Origin: an uncultured Alistipes sp.
GTDB taxonomy: Bacteria; Bacteroidota; Bacteroidia; Bacteroidales; Rikenellaceae
Assembly (NCBI RefSeq): GCF_902388705.1
Contig: NZ_CABMQJ010000018.1
Coordinates: 1 to 41,765 of the forward strand
Reading direction: 5' to 3'
DNA: 41,765 nt
The stretch's first letter is position 1, and each line of letters starts with the position of its first letter. Shown in pieces: positions 6,547 to 13,654 of the stretch. The translations under genes and the position numbers were made by a program. The notes beneath the pieces were generated by a model that was not told the origin of the DNA, made no database searches, and saw only the letters and a list, made by a program, of their open reading frames with translations.

Positions 6547-8031
6547 TCAATAGCTGCGGGCGAAGAGCACGCGGCGGTGCGAGGGCTTGCCCGAGAAGAC
6601 GCACGTGCCCTCTTCGGCGGGCGCGTCAATCGGAATACAGCGAATCGTAGCCTTCGTGGCCTCCTTGATCGCCACCTCGGTTTCCACTGTCCCGTCCCAG
6701 TGCGCGAGGATGAAGCCGCCCTTCGTGTCGAGCACTTCCTTGAACTCCTCCCACGTGTCGACCCGCGTAATCATCGACTCGCGGTAAGCCAGCGCCTTCT
6801 TAAAGATATTCTCCTGGATTTCGGTCATCAGGCCCTCGATACGCCCGACGAGCCCCTCCTGCGAAACGGTCTGCTTTTCGAGCGTATCGCGGCGCACCAG
6901 CTCAATCGTGCCGTTCTCCATGTCGCGCGGGCCCATCGCCAGACGCACGGGCACACCCTTGAGTTCGTACTCGGCGAACTTGAAGCCCGAGCGGACGTTG
7001 TCGCGATCGTCGATTTTCACGCTGATGCCCTTCTCCTTGAGCTGTCCGGCAATCGACTCGAAGCGGGCGCGAATTTCGGCCAGCTGGTCGTCGCCCTTGT
7101 AAATCGGAATCATCACCACCTGAATCGGCGCGAGTTTCGGAGGCAGCACGAGGCCGTTGTTGTCCGAATGGGCCATGATGAGCGCCCCCATCAGGCGGGT
7201 CGAAACGCCCCACGAAGTAGCCCAGACATATTCGAGTTTGCCCTCCTTGTTGACGTACTGCACATCGAACGCCTTGGCGAAATTCTGCCCCAGGAAGTGC
7301 GACGTACCGCTCTGCAGCGCCTTGCCGTCCTGCATCAGCGCCTCGATGGTCAGCGTATCCTCGGCGCCGGCGAACCGCTCGTTGGGCGATTTATGTCCCA
7401 CGATGACCGGCACCGACATCCACTCTTCGGCGAATTTCTGGTATACGTGAATCATCTTCGTAGCCTCCTCGACGGCCTCCTCGCGCGTGGCGTGCGCCGT
7501 ATGCCCCTCCTGCCAGAGGAACTCGGCGGTACGCAGGAACAGGCGCGTACGCATCTCCCAGCGCACGACGTTCGCCCACTGGTTGCAGAGAATCGGCAAA
7601 TCGCGATACGACTGAATCCAGTTCTTATAGGTATTCCAGATAATGGTTTCAGAGGTGGGGCGCACGATCAGCTCCTCTTCGAGTTTGGCATCGGGGTCGA
7701 CCACGACGCCCTTGCCCTCGGGGTCGTTTTTCAGGCGGTAGTGCGTCACCACGGCGCACTCCTTGGCAAAGCCCTCGACATGGTGCGCCTCTTTCGAGAA
7801 GAACGACTTGGGAATAAACAACGGGAAATAGGCGTTCTGGTGTCCCGTCTCCTTGAACATCTTGTCCAGAGCGTCGTGCATCTTCTCCCAGATGGCGTAG
7901 CCGTAGGGTTTGATGACCATACATCCGCGTACGGCCGAATTTTCGGCCAGTCCCGCTTTCACGACCAGATCGTTGTACCACTGCGAGTAGTTCTCGTCCG
8001 ACTTCGTGAGGTCTTTGAGTTCCTTTGCCAT
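6547..8031 (-). CDS. proS: Prolyl-tRNA synthetase, eukaryote/archaeal-like type
   Basis: A class II aminoacyl-tRNA synthetase of 494 residues that charges tRNA-Pro with proline in the cytoplasm. It starts MAKELKDLTKSDENYSQWYN and shows motif 1 (GCMVIKPYGYAIWEKM, 37-51), motif 2 around RPTSET (124-129), and the anticodon-binding domain near 290-400. It ends in Tyr (ARSY), a mark of the eukaryote/archaeal-like ProRS, and lacks the large editing insertion of the bacterial type. This is the usual form in Bacteroidales. I chose the start at 8031, with AGGA 8 bases upstream; a longer frame from 8067 adds 12 residues that overlap the promoter. It is monocistronic between its own promoter and terminator. 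Confidence 0.96.
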   Translation of the reverse strand: MAKELKDLTKSDENYSQWYNDLVVKAGLAENSAVRGCMVIKPYGYAIWEKMHDALDKMFKETGHQNAYFPLFIPKSFFSKEAHHVEGFAKECAVVTHYRLKNDPEGKGVVVDPDAKLEEELIVRPTSETIIWNTYKNWIQSYRDLPILCNQWANVVRWEMRTRLFLRTAEFLWQEGHTAHATREEAVEEATKMIHVYQKFAEEWMSVPVIVGHKSPNERFAGAEDTLTIEALMQDGKALQSGTSHFLGQNFAKAFDVQYVNKEGKLEYVWATSWGVSTRLMGALIMAHSDNNGLVLPPKLAPIQVVMIPIYKGDDQLAEIRARFESIAGQLKEKGISVKIDDRDNVRSGFKFAEYELKGVPVRLAMGPRDMENGTIELVRRDTLEKQTVSQEGLVGRIEGLMTEIQENIFKKALAYRESMITRVDTWEEFKEVLDTKGGFILAHWDGTVETEVAIKEATKATIRCIPIDAPAEEGTCVFSGKPSHRRVLFARSY

Positions 8032-8064
8032 ATATATCCTGATTTTTATTTTTGTTTCAGCCTG

Positions 8065-8072
8065 CAAATATA
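8065..8072 (-). promoter_or_regulatory. proS promoter, -7 element
   Basis: TATATTTG on the minus strand is a full match to TAnnTTTG, 33 bases before the proS ATG. The upstream side is the T-rich tail of the neighbouring gene's terminator, and no clear -33 TTTG is found at the right spacing. Confidence 0.6.
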
Positions 8073-8110
8073 ATAAAAAAATAAAGGTTCGTCCCTACGA
8101 ACGAACCTTT
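8073..8110 (-). terminator. Terminator of the porin gene, abutting the proS promoter
   Basis: On the minus strand: a 10-bp perfect stem AAAGGTTCGT / ACGAACCTTT with an 8-base loop, then a tail rich in T. It starts 19 bases after the porin stop. The tail runs directly into the proS -7 element. Confidence 0.85.
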
Positions 8111-8129
8111 ATATTGTGCAGGAAACCCG

Positions 8130-9869
8130 TCAGAAGCGGAAGCCGAGCGTCATGGAGATGTAGTGGCGCTTGAACTTCGTGTTATAGAGATCCGTCGTGC
8201 TGACAAAATCCCCCGTGTCGTTGCTCCGGGTGTAGAACAAGTAATACCGGCTCTGCTTGTCGGTCTGGTTCTGATAAACCACGTCAAGCGATACCGTACG
8301 GGAAAGCGTAACGCCCACACCGGCCGAAAGATAATAACTTTCCGTATTGAGCGGCATCTCATAGGCCAAAGATTCATCCTTGAGCATCGACGAGGTGTAC
8401 CCCCCGCCCAAGCGCAGTGCGAGTATCGGCAACGGCTTCACTTCAACGCCCGCGCGCACCGTATTGGTACCACAGAAATTATTCTTAAACTCCGTCTTAT
8501 AATAGCCCGGCCCGAAATCGGCCATATCCGGCACATTCTTCACACGAATGCCATTGTACCAGTCGCGCTCGTAATCCACCGACACGATGGCGAAGCTGCC
8601 GAACGTATACGAAGCGCCGAACATCAGGCGCGAGGGAGATACGAAATCCCAGCTGTCGCTGCCCCCGTCCCGGACACCGGGAGCAATCGGATGCACGACC
8701 TCACCCGGAGCGTTGAGGTCATTGTTGTCGAGCACCTCCGTCTCCACCTCCGCATCGTACGTGCGTTCAAGCGAATAGAAAGTCGGTGTATGGAATGCCA
8801 CTCCCAGGCGCAGGGCCGGCGTAGGCCGCACGATTACGCCCAGTTTGAAATTCACGCCACTGCCGTCGAGCTTGACACGCTGCCACAAATCGGCGTAGCT
8901 CAACTGATGTCCCAGCACATTGCCGGCGGCATCCGTTGCAAACCCGTCCGTACCGTTAAAATAGCCGTAATCTTCGGCATACGTGATTTCCGTACGTTTA
9001 TAAACGCTCTGTATACCCAATGTCGCACCCAAATAAACGATGTTGTTGAAATTCGCCCCGAAGGAGAGGTCGAATTCATTGATCGACCCGGTGTTAAGCA
9101 CATTCATGGAACGCTGTATCGACGCATTGTCCCCGATAAAGCCACGTCCCCACCGGCCGTCGTTCCCGACCTCGATCATCGCCCCCTTGTAGCCCAGGAT
9201 GGCAGGCCAGAAATAAGGGCCGTAATTGTCGATATTCAACGGGCCGTTCGGGCCGTCCTTACCCGGTTGGGGCATGACGGGCTGCCAGCCTCCGGGAGCA
9301 TTCACGCCCTTCTGCAACTGGTCTGAAAAGGCATCCGCAATGCTGTATACCAATCCATTGCCCGGACTGTAACGCACATCCGACGAATAGGAGTAGTGCG
9401 AATTGAAATCGGCGATGCGGTTCATTCCGAAGCCAATCGTCACACTCGTCAACGCCCCGTGCGCATTTTCAAACACATTTAAAGCGGCACCGATATTAGC
9501 CAACGCAAACCGCGATTTCGAATTCCCCGAACCGGAAAGCTGCCCGGGCATCGTTCCCGGAGTCGTGGCTTTAGCGATGGAAACAATCGGCGTGAACGAG
9601 AATTCACTATGTCGGTACATACCAAGGCCCGCCGGATTGAGGGACATCGATACCATATCGGCTCCCAACGAAGTGAAGGCGCCACCCATGGCCATCGACC
9701 GCGCAGTGCCGAAATTTTGCGGACGGGACAATGCTGCAAATTCCCCGGTCGTCATGATATCGTGGTTGAACACCGCGCCGCCGAATTCATAATTCGGAAT
9801 CTGGGCCTGCAGCGGCACAACCGCCGCACACGCCGCAACGAGTGCGGCAATATTTATAATCCGTTTCAT
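8130..9869 (-). CDS. OmpP1/FadL-family outer-membrane protein
   Basis: A 579-residue outer-membrane beta-barrel with a signal peptide (cleavage near LQAQ, 20-23). The N-terminal region after the signal (AALSRPQNFGTARSMAMGGA, then FTSLGADMVSMSLNPAG) is the conserved plug start of the OmpP1/FadL/TodX family. The chain is rich in alternating beta strands and ends with aromatic-terminated strands (HYISMTLGFRF), as required for BAM-dependent insertion. Family members import long-chain fatty acids or other hydrophobic compounds; Bacteroidales members are often labelled hemin receptor on weak grounds. The substrate is unknown here. It lies 19 bases after the repeat lipoprotein gene on the same strand and ends in a clear terminator, so the two form an operon and may act together at the outer membrane. 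Confidence 0.88.
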   Translation of the reverse strand: MKRIINIAALVAACAAVVPLQAQIPNYEFGGAVFNHDIMTTGEFAALSRPQNFGTARSMAMGGAFTSLGADMVSMSLNPAGLGMYRHSEFSFTPIVSIAKATTPGTMPGQLSGSGNSKSRFALANIGAALNVFENAHGALTSVTIGFGMNRIADFNSHYSYSSDVRYSPGNGLVYSIADAFSDQLQKGVNAPGGWQPVMPQPGKDGPNGPLNIDNYGPYFWPAILGYKGAMIEVGNDGRWGRGFIGDNASIQRSMNVLNTGSINEFDLSFGANFNNIVYLGATLGIQSVYKRTEITYAEDYGYFNGTDGFATDAAGNVLGHQLSYADLWQRVKLDGSGVNFKLGVIVRPTPALRLGVAFHTPTFYSLERTYDAEVETEVLDNNDLNAPGEVVHPIAPGVRDGGSDSWDFVSPSRLMFGASYTFGSFAIVSVDYERDWYNGIRVKNVPDMADFGPGYYKTEFKNNFCGTNTVRAGVEVKPLPILALRLGGGYTSSMLKDESLAYEMPLNTESYYLSAGVGVTLSRTVSLDVVYQNQTDKQSRYYLFYTRSNDTGDFVSTTDLYNTKFKRHYISMTLGFRF

Positions 9870-9888
9870 AATTCGTATCTTTCGTTAA

Positions 9889-11019
9889 TTAACGACCTCC
9901 GTAACTGCGTCCGCCGCCGCCCGAAGAGCGTCCCGACGATCCGCTGCTGCCGCGTGACGACGACCCGCTGTTGTAGCTGCTGCTACTGCCGCGATTGTTG
10001 TTATAGCTGCTGCCGCGATCCGTATTATAACTGCTGCCGCGATTGTTATTATAGCTACTGCCCCGGTCGCTGTTGTAACTGCTGCCCCGGCCGCTGTTAT
10101 AGCTGCTGCCGCGATTGCTGTTGTAGCTGCTGCCCCGGCCGCTGTTGTAACTGTTACCGCGTCCGCTGTTATAACTGCTGCCCCGGCCGCTGTTGTAACT
10201 GTTGCCCCGGCCGCTGTTATAGCTGGTTCCGCGTCCGCTGTTGTAACTGTTGCCACGTCCGCTGTAACTGTTGCCCCGACCGCTGTATCCATAATAACTG
10301 CGCGGCCTGTATCCCGTATAATGGTGGTCATGCCAACCGGGTCCCCACCCCGGGCCCCAGCCCGGACGCCATCCGGGCCCCCAGTGGGGATGTCCCCAGC
10401 CCCACCACGGGTCGTACCACGAGATACCGAAGCCCCAGTTCCAGCCACTCCACGCATAGCTGGGATAGCCCCACCACGAGGGAGAGTAGTTCCAGCCGAA
10501 ATACCAGCCGCCGTAATAGGGCGAACCGCCCCACGTCCCGAACATCGAGGTGATGTATTTGGGCTCCACCCAGACCTGGTCGCCGGAAATAATGATATTG
10601 TAGAATGCCGGATCGTAGGCCGTGGCATACGTGAACGCACTGCCGTAGCGGAAGTTGTAGTAACTCGACGGCATCCTGTAGGTCGGCGACTCGAAGCCCC
10701 TCAAACGACGGGCGTAAGCACTTTCGTAGTCGTCGGCCAGGATATCCTCGTAGGGATTCGAATTGTAGGTGTAATAGCCGTTCTCGGCTGCTGCGGCCTC
10801 CGCCTCCGCGAGGCGAGCCTCCCACTGGGCCCTGCGGGCTTCGGCAGCGGCTTTTTCGGCTTCGGCCTTGGCCTGCTGCTTGCGGGCGATGGCTGTTTTA
10901 TCGTGCAGGGCGTACAAATCGTCGTTGGAATATCCCGACGACGCGTAGTAAGCCGACGAACAGCCGGCCAGCCCCGCGGACAGGATAAGGGTTGCGATTA
11001 AAATTTTCAACTTTTTCAT
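9889..11019 (-). CDS. Tyr/Gly/Trp-rich tandem-repeat lipoprotein
   Basis: A 376-residue lipoprotein (lipobox LAGC, Cys20). The start at 11019 is chosen because it gives a clean SPII signal; an upstream in-frame ATG adds 35 residues without one. The layers in order are: a short Ser/Tyr head; an Ala/Glu/Arg-rich helix, probably coiled coil (about 40-80); a globular-looking part with the strand QVWVEPKYI; a Trp/Gly/Pro/Tyr-rich stretch (about 170-260) with repeated GPGW; and about a dozen copies of an 8-residue unit close to SGRGSSYN, ending in Ser/Gly/Arg. Similar proteins in Bacteroidales are annotated by chance similarity to vitellogenin, which tells nothing. The repeats are low-complexity, aromatic and Arg-rich, and probably disordered or self-associating. 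It is first gene of an operon with the OmpP1-like porin. Confidence 0.82.
   Translation of the reverse strand: MKKLKILIATLILSAGLAGCSSAYYASSGYSNDDLYALHDKTAIARKQQAKAEAEKAAAEARRAQWEARLAEAEAAAAENGYYTYNSNPYEDILADDYESAYARRLRGFESPTYRMPSSYYNFRYGSAFTYATAYDPAFYNIIISGDQVWVEPKYITSMFGTWGGSPYYGGWYFGWNYSPSWWGYPSYAWSGWNWGFGISWYDPWWGWGHPHWGPGWRPGWGPGWGPGWHDHHYTGYRPRSYYGYSGRGNSYSGRGNSYNSGRGTSYNSGRGNSYNSGRGSSYNSGRGNSYNSGRGSSYNSNRGSSYNSGRGSSYNSDRGSSYNNNRGSSYNTDRGSSYNNNRGSSSSYNSGSSSRGSSGSSGRSSGGGGRSYGGR
9966..10286. repeat. 24-bp tandem repeats coding SGRGSSYN-like units
   Basis: About twelve imperfect 24-bp units in the 3' part of the lipoprotein gene, each coding one 8-residue unit (S-[GND]-[RN]-R/G-G-[NST]-S-Y-N pattern). 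Units differ mainly at third codon positions and at the Gly/Asn/Asp site, so the amino-acid pattern is selected rather than recently copied. Copy number could vary between strains. Confidence 0.85.
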
Positions 11020-11138
11020 AGCGCACATGTTGTTTGCGTTAGTTCTTTTTTCATAAACGAAAACCATACCGATTTTAGTATCGTTTCCTTTTATATAAAC
11101 GGGCGGGCGGCACCGATACTGCATTCCCCCGCTTGTTA

Positions 11139-11146
11139 CAAAGATA
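11139..11146 (-). promoter_or_regulatory. Promoter -7 element of the lipoprotein-porin operon
   Basis: TATCTTTG on the minus strand matches TAnnTTTG fully and gives a leader of about 110 bases before the lipoprotein ATG. There is no -33 TTTG at normal spacing. Confidence 0.5.
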
Positions 11147-11249
11147 GGAATTATTTGTCAAACGCACGAAAAAGACCGGTTATAGCACTTTTTTTCCTAC
11201 GTGCAGAAAAATTTTTCACACGAAAATGCCGGGAAATAAAAAATATGTC

Positions 11250-11257
11250 TATATTTG
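11250..11257 (+). promoter_or_regulatory. tRNA-Ser(CGA) promoter, -7 element
   Basis: TATATTTG, a full match to TAnnTTTG, followed by GCAG, 35 bases upstream of the tRNA 5' end. The -33 element is not clear. Confidence 0.6.
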
Positions 11258-11292
11258 CAGTCCCAAACGAAAGGTTTTTCGCGCGGGCCATT

Positions 11293-11382
11293 GGAGAGAT
11301 GCCGGAGTGGTCGATCGGGCCGCACTCGAAATGCGGTGTACGGGCAACTGTACCGGGGGTTCGAATCCCTCTCTCTCCGCCA
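11293..11382 (+). tRNA. tRNA-Ser (anticodon CGA)
   Basis: A class II tRNA of 90 bases with encoded CCA. The acceptor stem GGAGAGA pairs with TCTCTCC and is followed by the discriminator G and CCA. The anticodon arm CCGCA-CTCGAAA-TGCGG shows anticodon CGA, reading UCG serine codons. The long variable arm (GTAC, 8-base loop, GTAC) and the T arm with GGTTCGAATCC are present. It has its own promoter upstream and a terminator 32 bases downstream, so it is a single-gene unit. Confidence 0.96.
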
Positions 11383-11414
11383 GGGAAGCGCCGCAAGGCG
11401 ACAACAAAACGCCG

Positions 11415-11449
11415 AATCCTGCAAGTTCAAGTACTTGCAGGATTTTTTT
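11415..11449 (+). terminator. Terminator of tRNA-Ser(CGA)
   Basis: A 12-bp perfect stem (11415-11426 with 11433-11444), a 6-base loop, and a T run to 11449. Confidence 0.92.
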
Positions 11450-11907
11450 CGTGGATGCAGCCAAAAACAGCCAAGGATCGGCATAAGAACAGGTAGTTAA
11501 AAATCTACTGCCGACGGGAAGTTCGTTCGCTGCTCGACAAAACCCGAAGTCGTACCCGAACTCCGGTACCGGAACAGGCAACGCGTTATCGTCAGTAAAG
11601 GGCATTCCGCAGAAGCCGAGCAAATCGACGACCAGCCACTGCACTGCACTTCACCTCCCGGCTCCGGGAGATAACCGGTAACTCCAGAAACGCGAGTCGT
11701 ATGTGACAGCCGAGATATTCCGGAATTATTTCTTCGGACATACCACCACAGAGCACACGCTACTGGGGACATTAAGCAGGTATCCGCCCACCGGCAGCTC
11801 TAATTCCCATTTACCAAAACGGCAGACAGGCCACCAGCAAATACACTTATAATCAATACGTTGTATTTATAATCAAACTAACATACATCTCATTTCACCT
11901 CCGTGGC
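11450..11907. other. Gene-poor stretch between tRNA-Ser and the PUL
   Basis: About 460 bases without a gene I can support. Forward and reverse frames are short and contain unusual residue mixtures. Two GC dyads are present, a 12-base palindrome TCCGGTACCGGA (11562-11573) and CTCCCGG-ct-CCGGGAG (11655-11670), as well as an AT-rich end with two copies of TTATAATCAA (about 11848 and 11866). It could be decayed coding or integration DNA next to a tRNA gene, but no integrase, transposase or tRNA 3'-end repeat is seen. Confidence 0.4.
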
Positions 11908-11939
11908 CTTGAATTCCTCGTGCAATATAGATAGCTTTG
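11908..11939 (+). promoter_or_regulatory. Candidate promoter of the PUL
   Basis: CTTG (11908-11911), a 20-base spacer, then TAGCTTTG (11932-11939), a full match to TAnnTTTG. It is the best such element upstream of the PUL and would give a leader of about 295 bases. Confidence 0.5.
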
Positions 11940-12239
11940 TATAGCACTCCCTAAAAATTCCGGACGGGCCGAAAACCCGGACGAAACTTGCGAAACGAAT
12001 GAACCCGACCTGTCACTTTTCAGAGGAACCCCTGACGGAGATCATACGCCCTTTCCGGGGCGGCGTGAGGTTTGTCCACGCCGCTGTCATACGTTCTGTC
12101 CCCTGCCCGGCCATACCGGACAGGGACGGCCTACACGCCGTATTCCCGCTGACATATCCCGACTGGAGGAGCCATCATAAACAAACCCTGCACTAACCTT
12201 ATTTATATATAACTATATAACCTAATAAAACCAACATTT
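11940..12239 (+). promoter_or_regulatory. Structured 5' leader of the PUL operon
   Basis: A 300-base leader without a supported gene. It contains two stable hairpins: GCGGCGTG / CACGCCGC (12060-12067 with 12077-12084), and a longer one at 12098-12127 (outer GTCCC..TG with CAGGGAC, inner CCGG / CCGG around ccata). Neither is followed by a T run. The last 45 bases are very AT-rich and unstructured, leaving the ATG accessible. A 65-codon frame at 11999-12196 is not convincing as protein. Confidence 0.4.
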
Positions 12240-13621
12240 ATGAAAAACTTCTACCGAACATGCCGGTTGCACATGTGGCTCGCCTGCCTGACAGCAGGCA
12301 TCGGGCTGTTATCGTGTTCAGACGGCGAAAGCGAGGGGGGGGGAATTCTGGCTATCGGCCCGACCGCCCTATCGAACTCGAATCGTTCTATCCTAAAACC
12401 GGGCCGATAGCGACCCAGGTCATCATCACGGGCAAGAATTTCGGCACCGACGCCAAAGCCCTCAACGTCTATTTCAACGAAAAACGCGCAGCCGTCATCT
12501 CATCCACAGGCGACCGTATGCTCGTCCTCGCGCCCAAACTCCCGGGCGAAGAGTGTGTCATCTCCGTCTCCGTCGGCGAGAACGAAGAGAACAAAGTCCG
12601 GTTCGACGAACTGTTCGACTACATCATCCAAACGAATGTTTCCACGATTGCCGGCGGTACGAAAGGTACTACCATGCCCGAAGGCACCACTTCGCTGATC
12701 GGGGCGTACTTCTCATCGAAACCCGAATCGGGGATCGCCGTCGACAAAAACGACAACCTCTTCGTGCGCTTCAGCATAGACGACGGCGGCAAGCACCGCG
12801 TCTACATGATGAGCGAGGAGGCCGGGAATATCAAAGTACTCAACGATTTCGGCATCCTGGTCACCGGCATTCTCCTGAGCCCCGACCTGGTCACCGGCAA
12901 CATCTACTGGTACCACGCCAACATCGGCAACAAGGGTTACGGCTATTTCGACCCCGTCGCCGACTATGCCAACACCAACGCGGGGGACATCAAGTGGGAT
13001 CGCGACCTGTTCTACACCAACGGTGATTTCGCCCCCGTGTGGAACGCCATCCAGACATTCACGATGTGTCCCGCCGACAACAAATTCTATTTCTATACCA
13101 ACGAGGGCGTAGTAGCCCGCTGGGATCCCGCCACGGGCAAAGGTGAAAACCTCACGCCCCCGAACCGGTTCATAGACTCCCAGGGCGACATCATGGGGTT
13201 GGTTTTCGACCCGCGCGACCCCAACATCGTCTATTTCGCCAACCAGGGGCACCATTGTATCTACAAGCACGACCTCGCGGCAGGCACCATCGAGGTCTGG
13301 GCCGGCCGTAAAAACACGGCGGGACACCTGGACGGCCCACTGACCGAGGCACAGTTCAACAATCCCCGCCAGATGTGCGTCGACCCGGAAGAGGAGGTCA
13401 TTTATGTAGCCGACAGCGAAAACCATTGCATACGCAAGATCGCGCTCTCGAACGGCTACGTCTCCACCTTCGCAGGGACGCCGAAATCTTCCGGCTACGT
13501 GAACGGCCCCGCCTCCTCGGCCAAATTCAACAAACCCATCGGGCTGGCCATCACTTCCGAAGGCGACCTCTACATCGGCGACAGCGAGAACTATGCCATT
13601 CGCCGCGTAGCCATCGAATAA
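12240..13621 (+). CDS. IPT/TIG and NHL-repeat surface lipoprotein, frameshifted at a poly-G run
   Basis: First gene of the PUL. The ATG at 12240 begins a clear lipoprotein signal ending in GLLSC (Cys26), followed by Ser/Asp/Glu/Gly residues. This frame then enters nine consecutive G (12335-12343) and stops about 22 codons later. The rest of the protein is in another frame: an IPT/TIG domain (FYPKTGPIATQVIITGKNFG), then an NHL beta-propeller region with repeats such as VIYVADSENHCIRKI and LYIGDSENYAIRRV. One extra G (or two fewer) would join the two into a 460-residue surface lipoprotein, the usual form of these PUL glycan-binding proteins. As written the gene is off, either by real phase variation, by mutation, or by a sequencing error in the homopolymer. 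The stop lies 33 bases before susC. Confidence 0.8.
12335..12343 (+). repeat. Homopolymer of nine G inside the lipoprotein N-terminus
   Basis: Nine G in a row, directly after the lipoprotein signal and before the IPT domain. The two coding frames meet here. Lengths of 10 or 7 G restore the frame; 9 does not. Confidence 0.9.
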
Positions 13622-13654
13622 GCAGGTCCATCCACCCACACAACCCCAAAAGAC

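Noticed and set aside
6244..8073. A 609-codon frame opposite proS
   Set aside because: It mirrors a certain gene on the other strand and has no family features.
9966..10286. Possible CRISPR array
   Set aside because: The units are contiguous, imperfect, 24 bp long, without unique spacers, and they code a regular peptide.
9609..10553. A very Cys-rich forward-strand frame opposite the repeat lipoprotein
   Set aside because: The Cys-rich pattern is the other-strand reading of the 24-bp repeats; the lipoprotein frame has a clean signal and operon context.
11293..11382. tRNA-Ser as an attachment site of an integrated element
   Set aside because: No repeat of the tRNA 3' end is seen downstream and no integrase gene lies in the window.
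11497..11772. A 91-codon reverse frame in the gap after tRNA-Ser
   Set aside because: No family, no ribosome binding site, composition unlike neighbouring genes.
11999..12196. A 65-codon frame in the PUL leader
   Set aside because: Residues look random, it overlaps the two leader hairpins, and no binding site precedes it.
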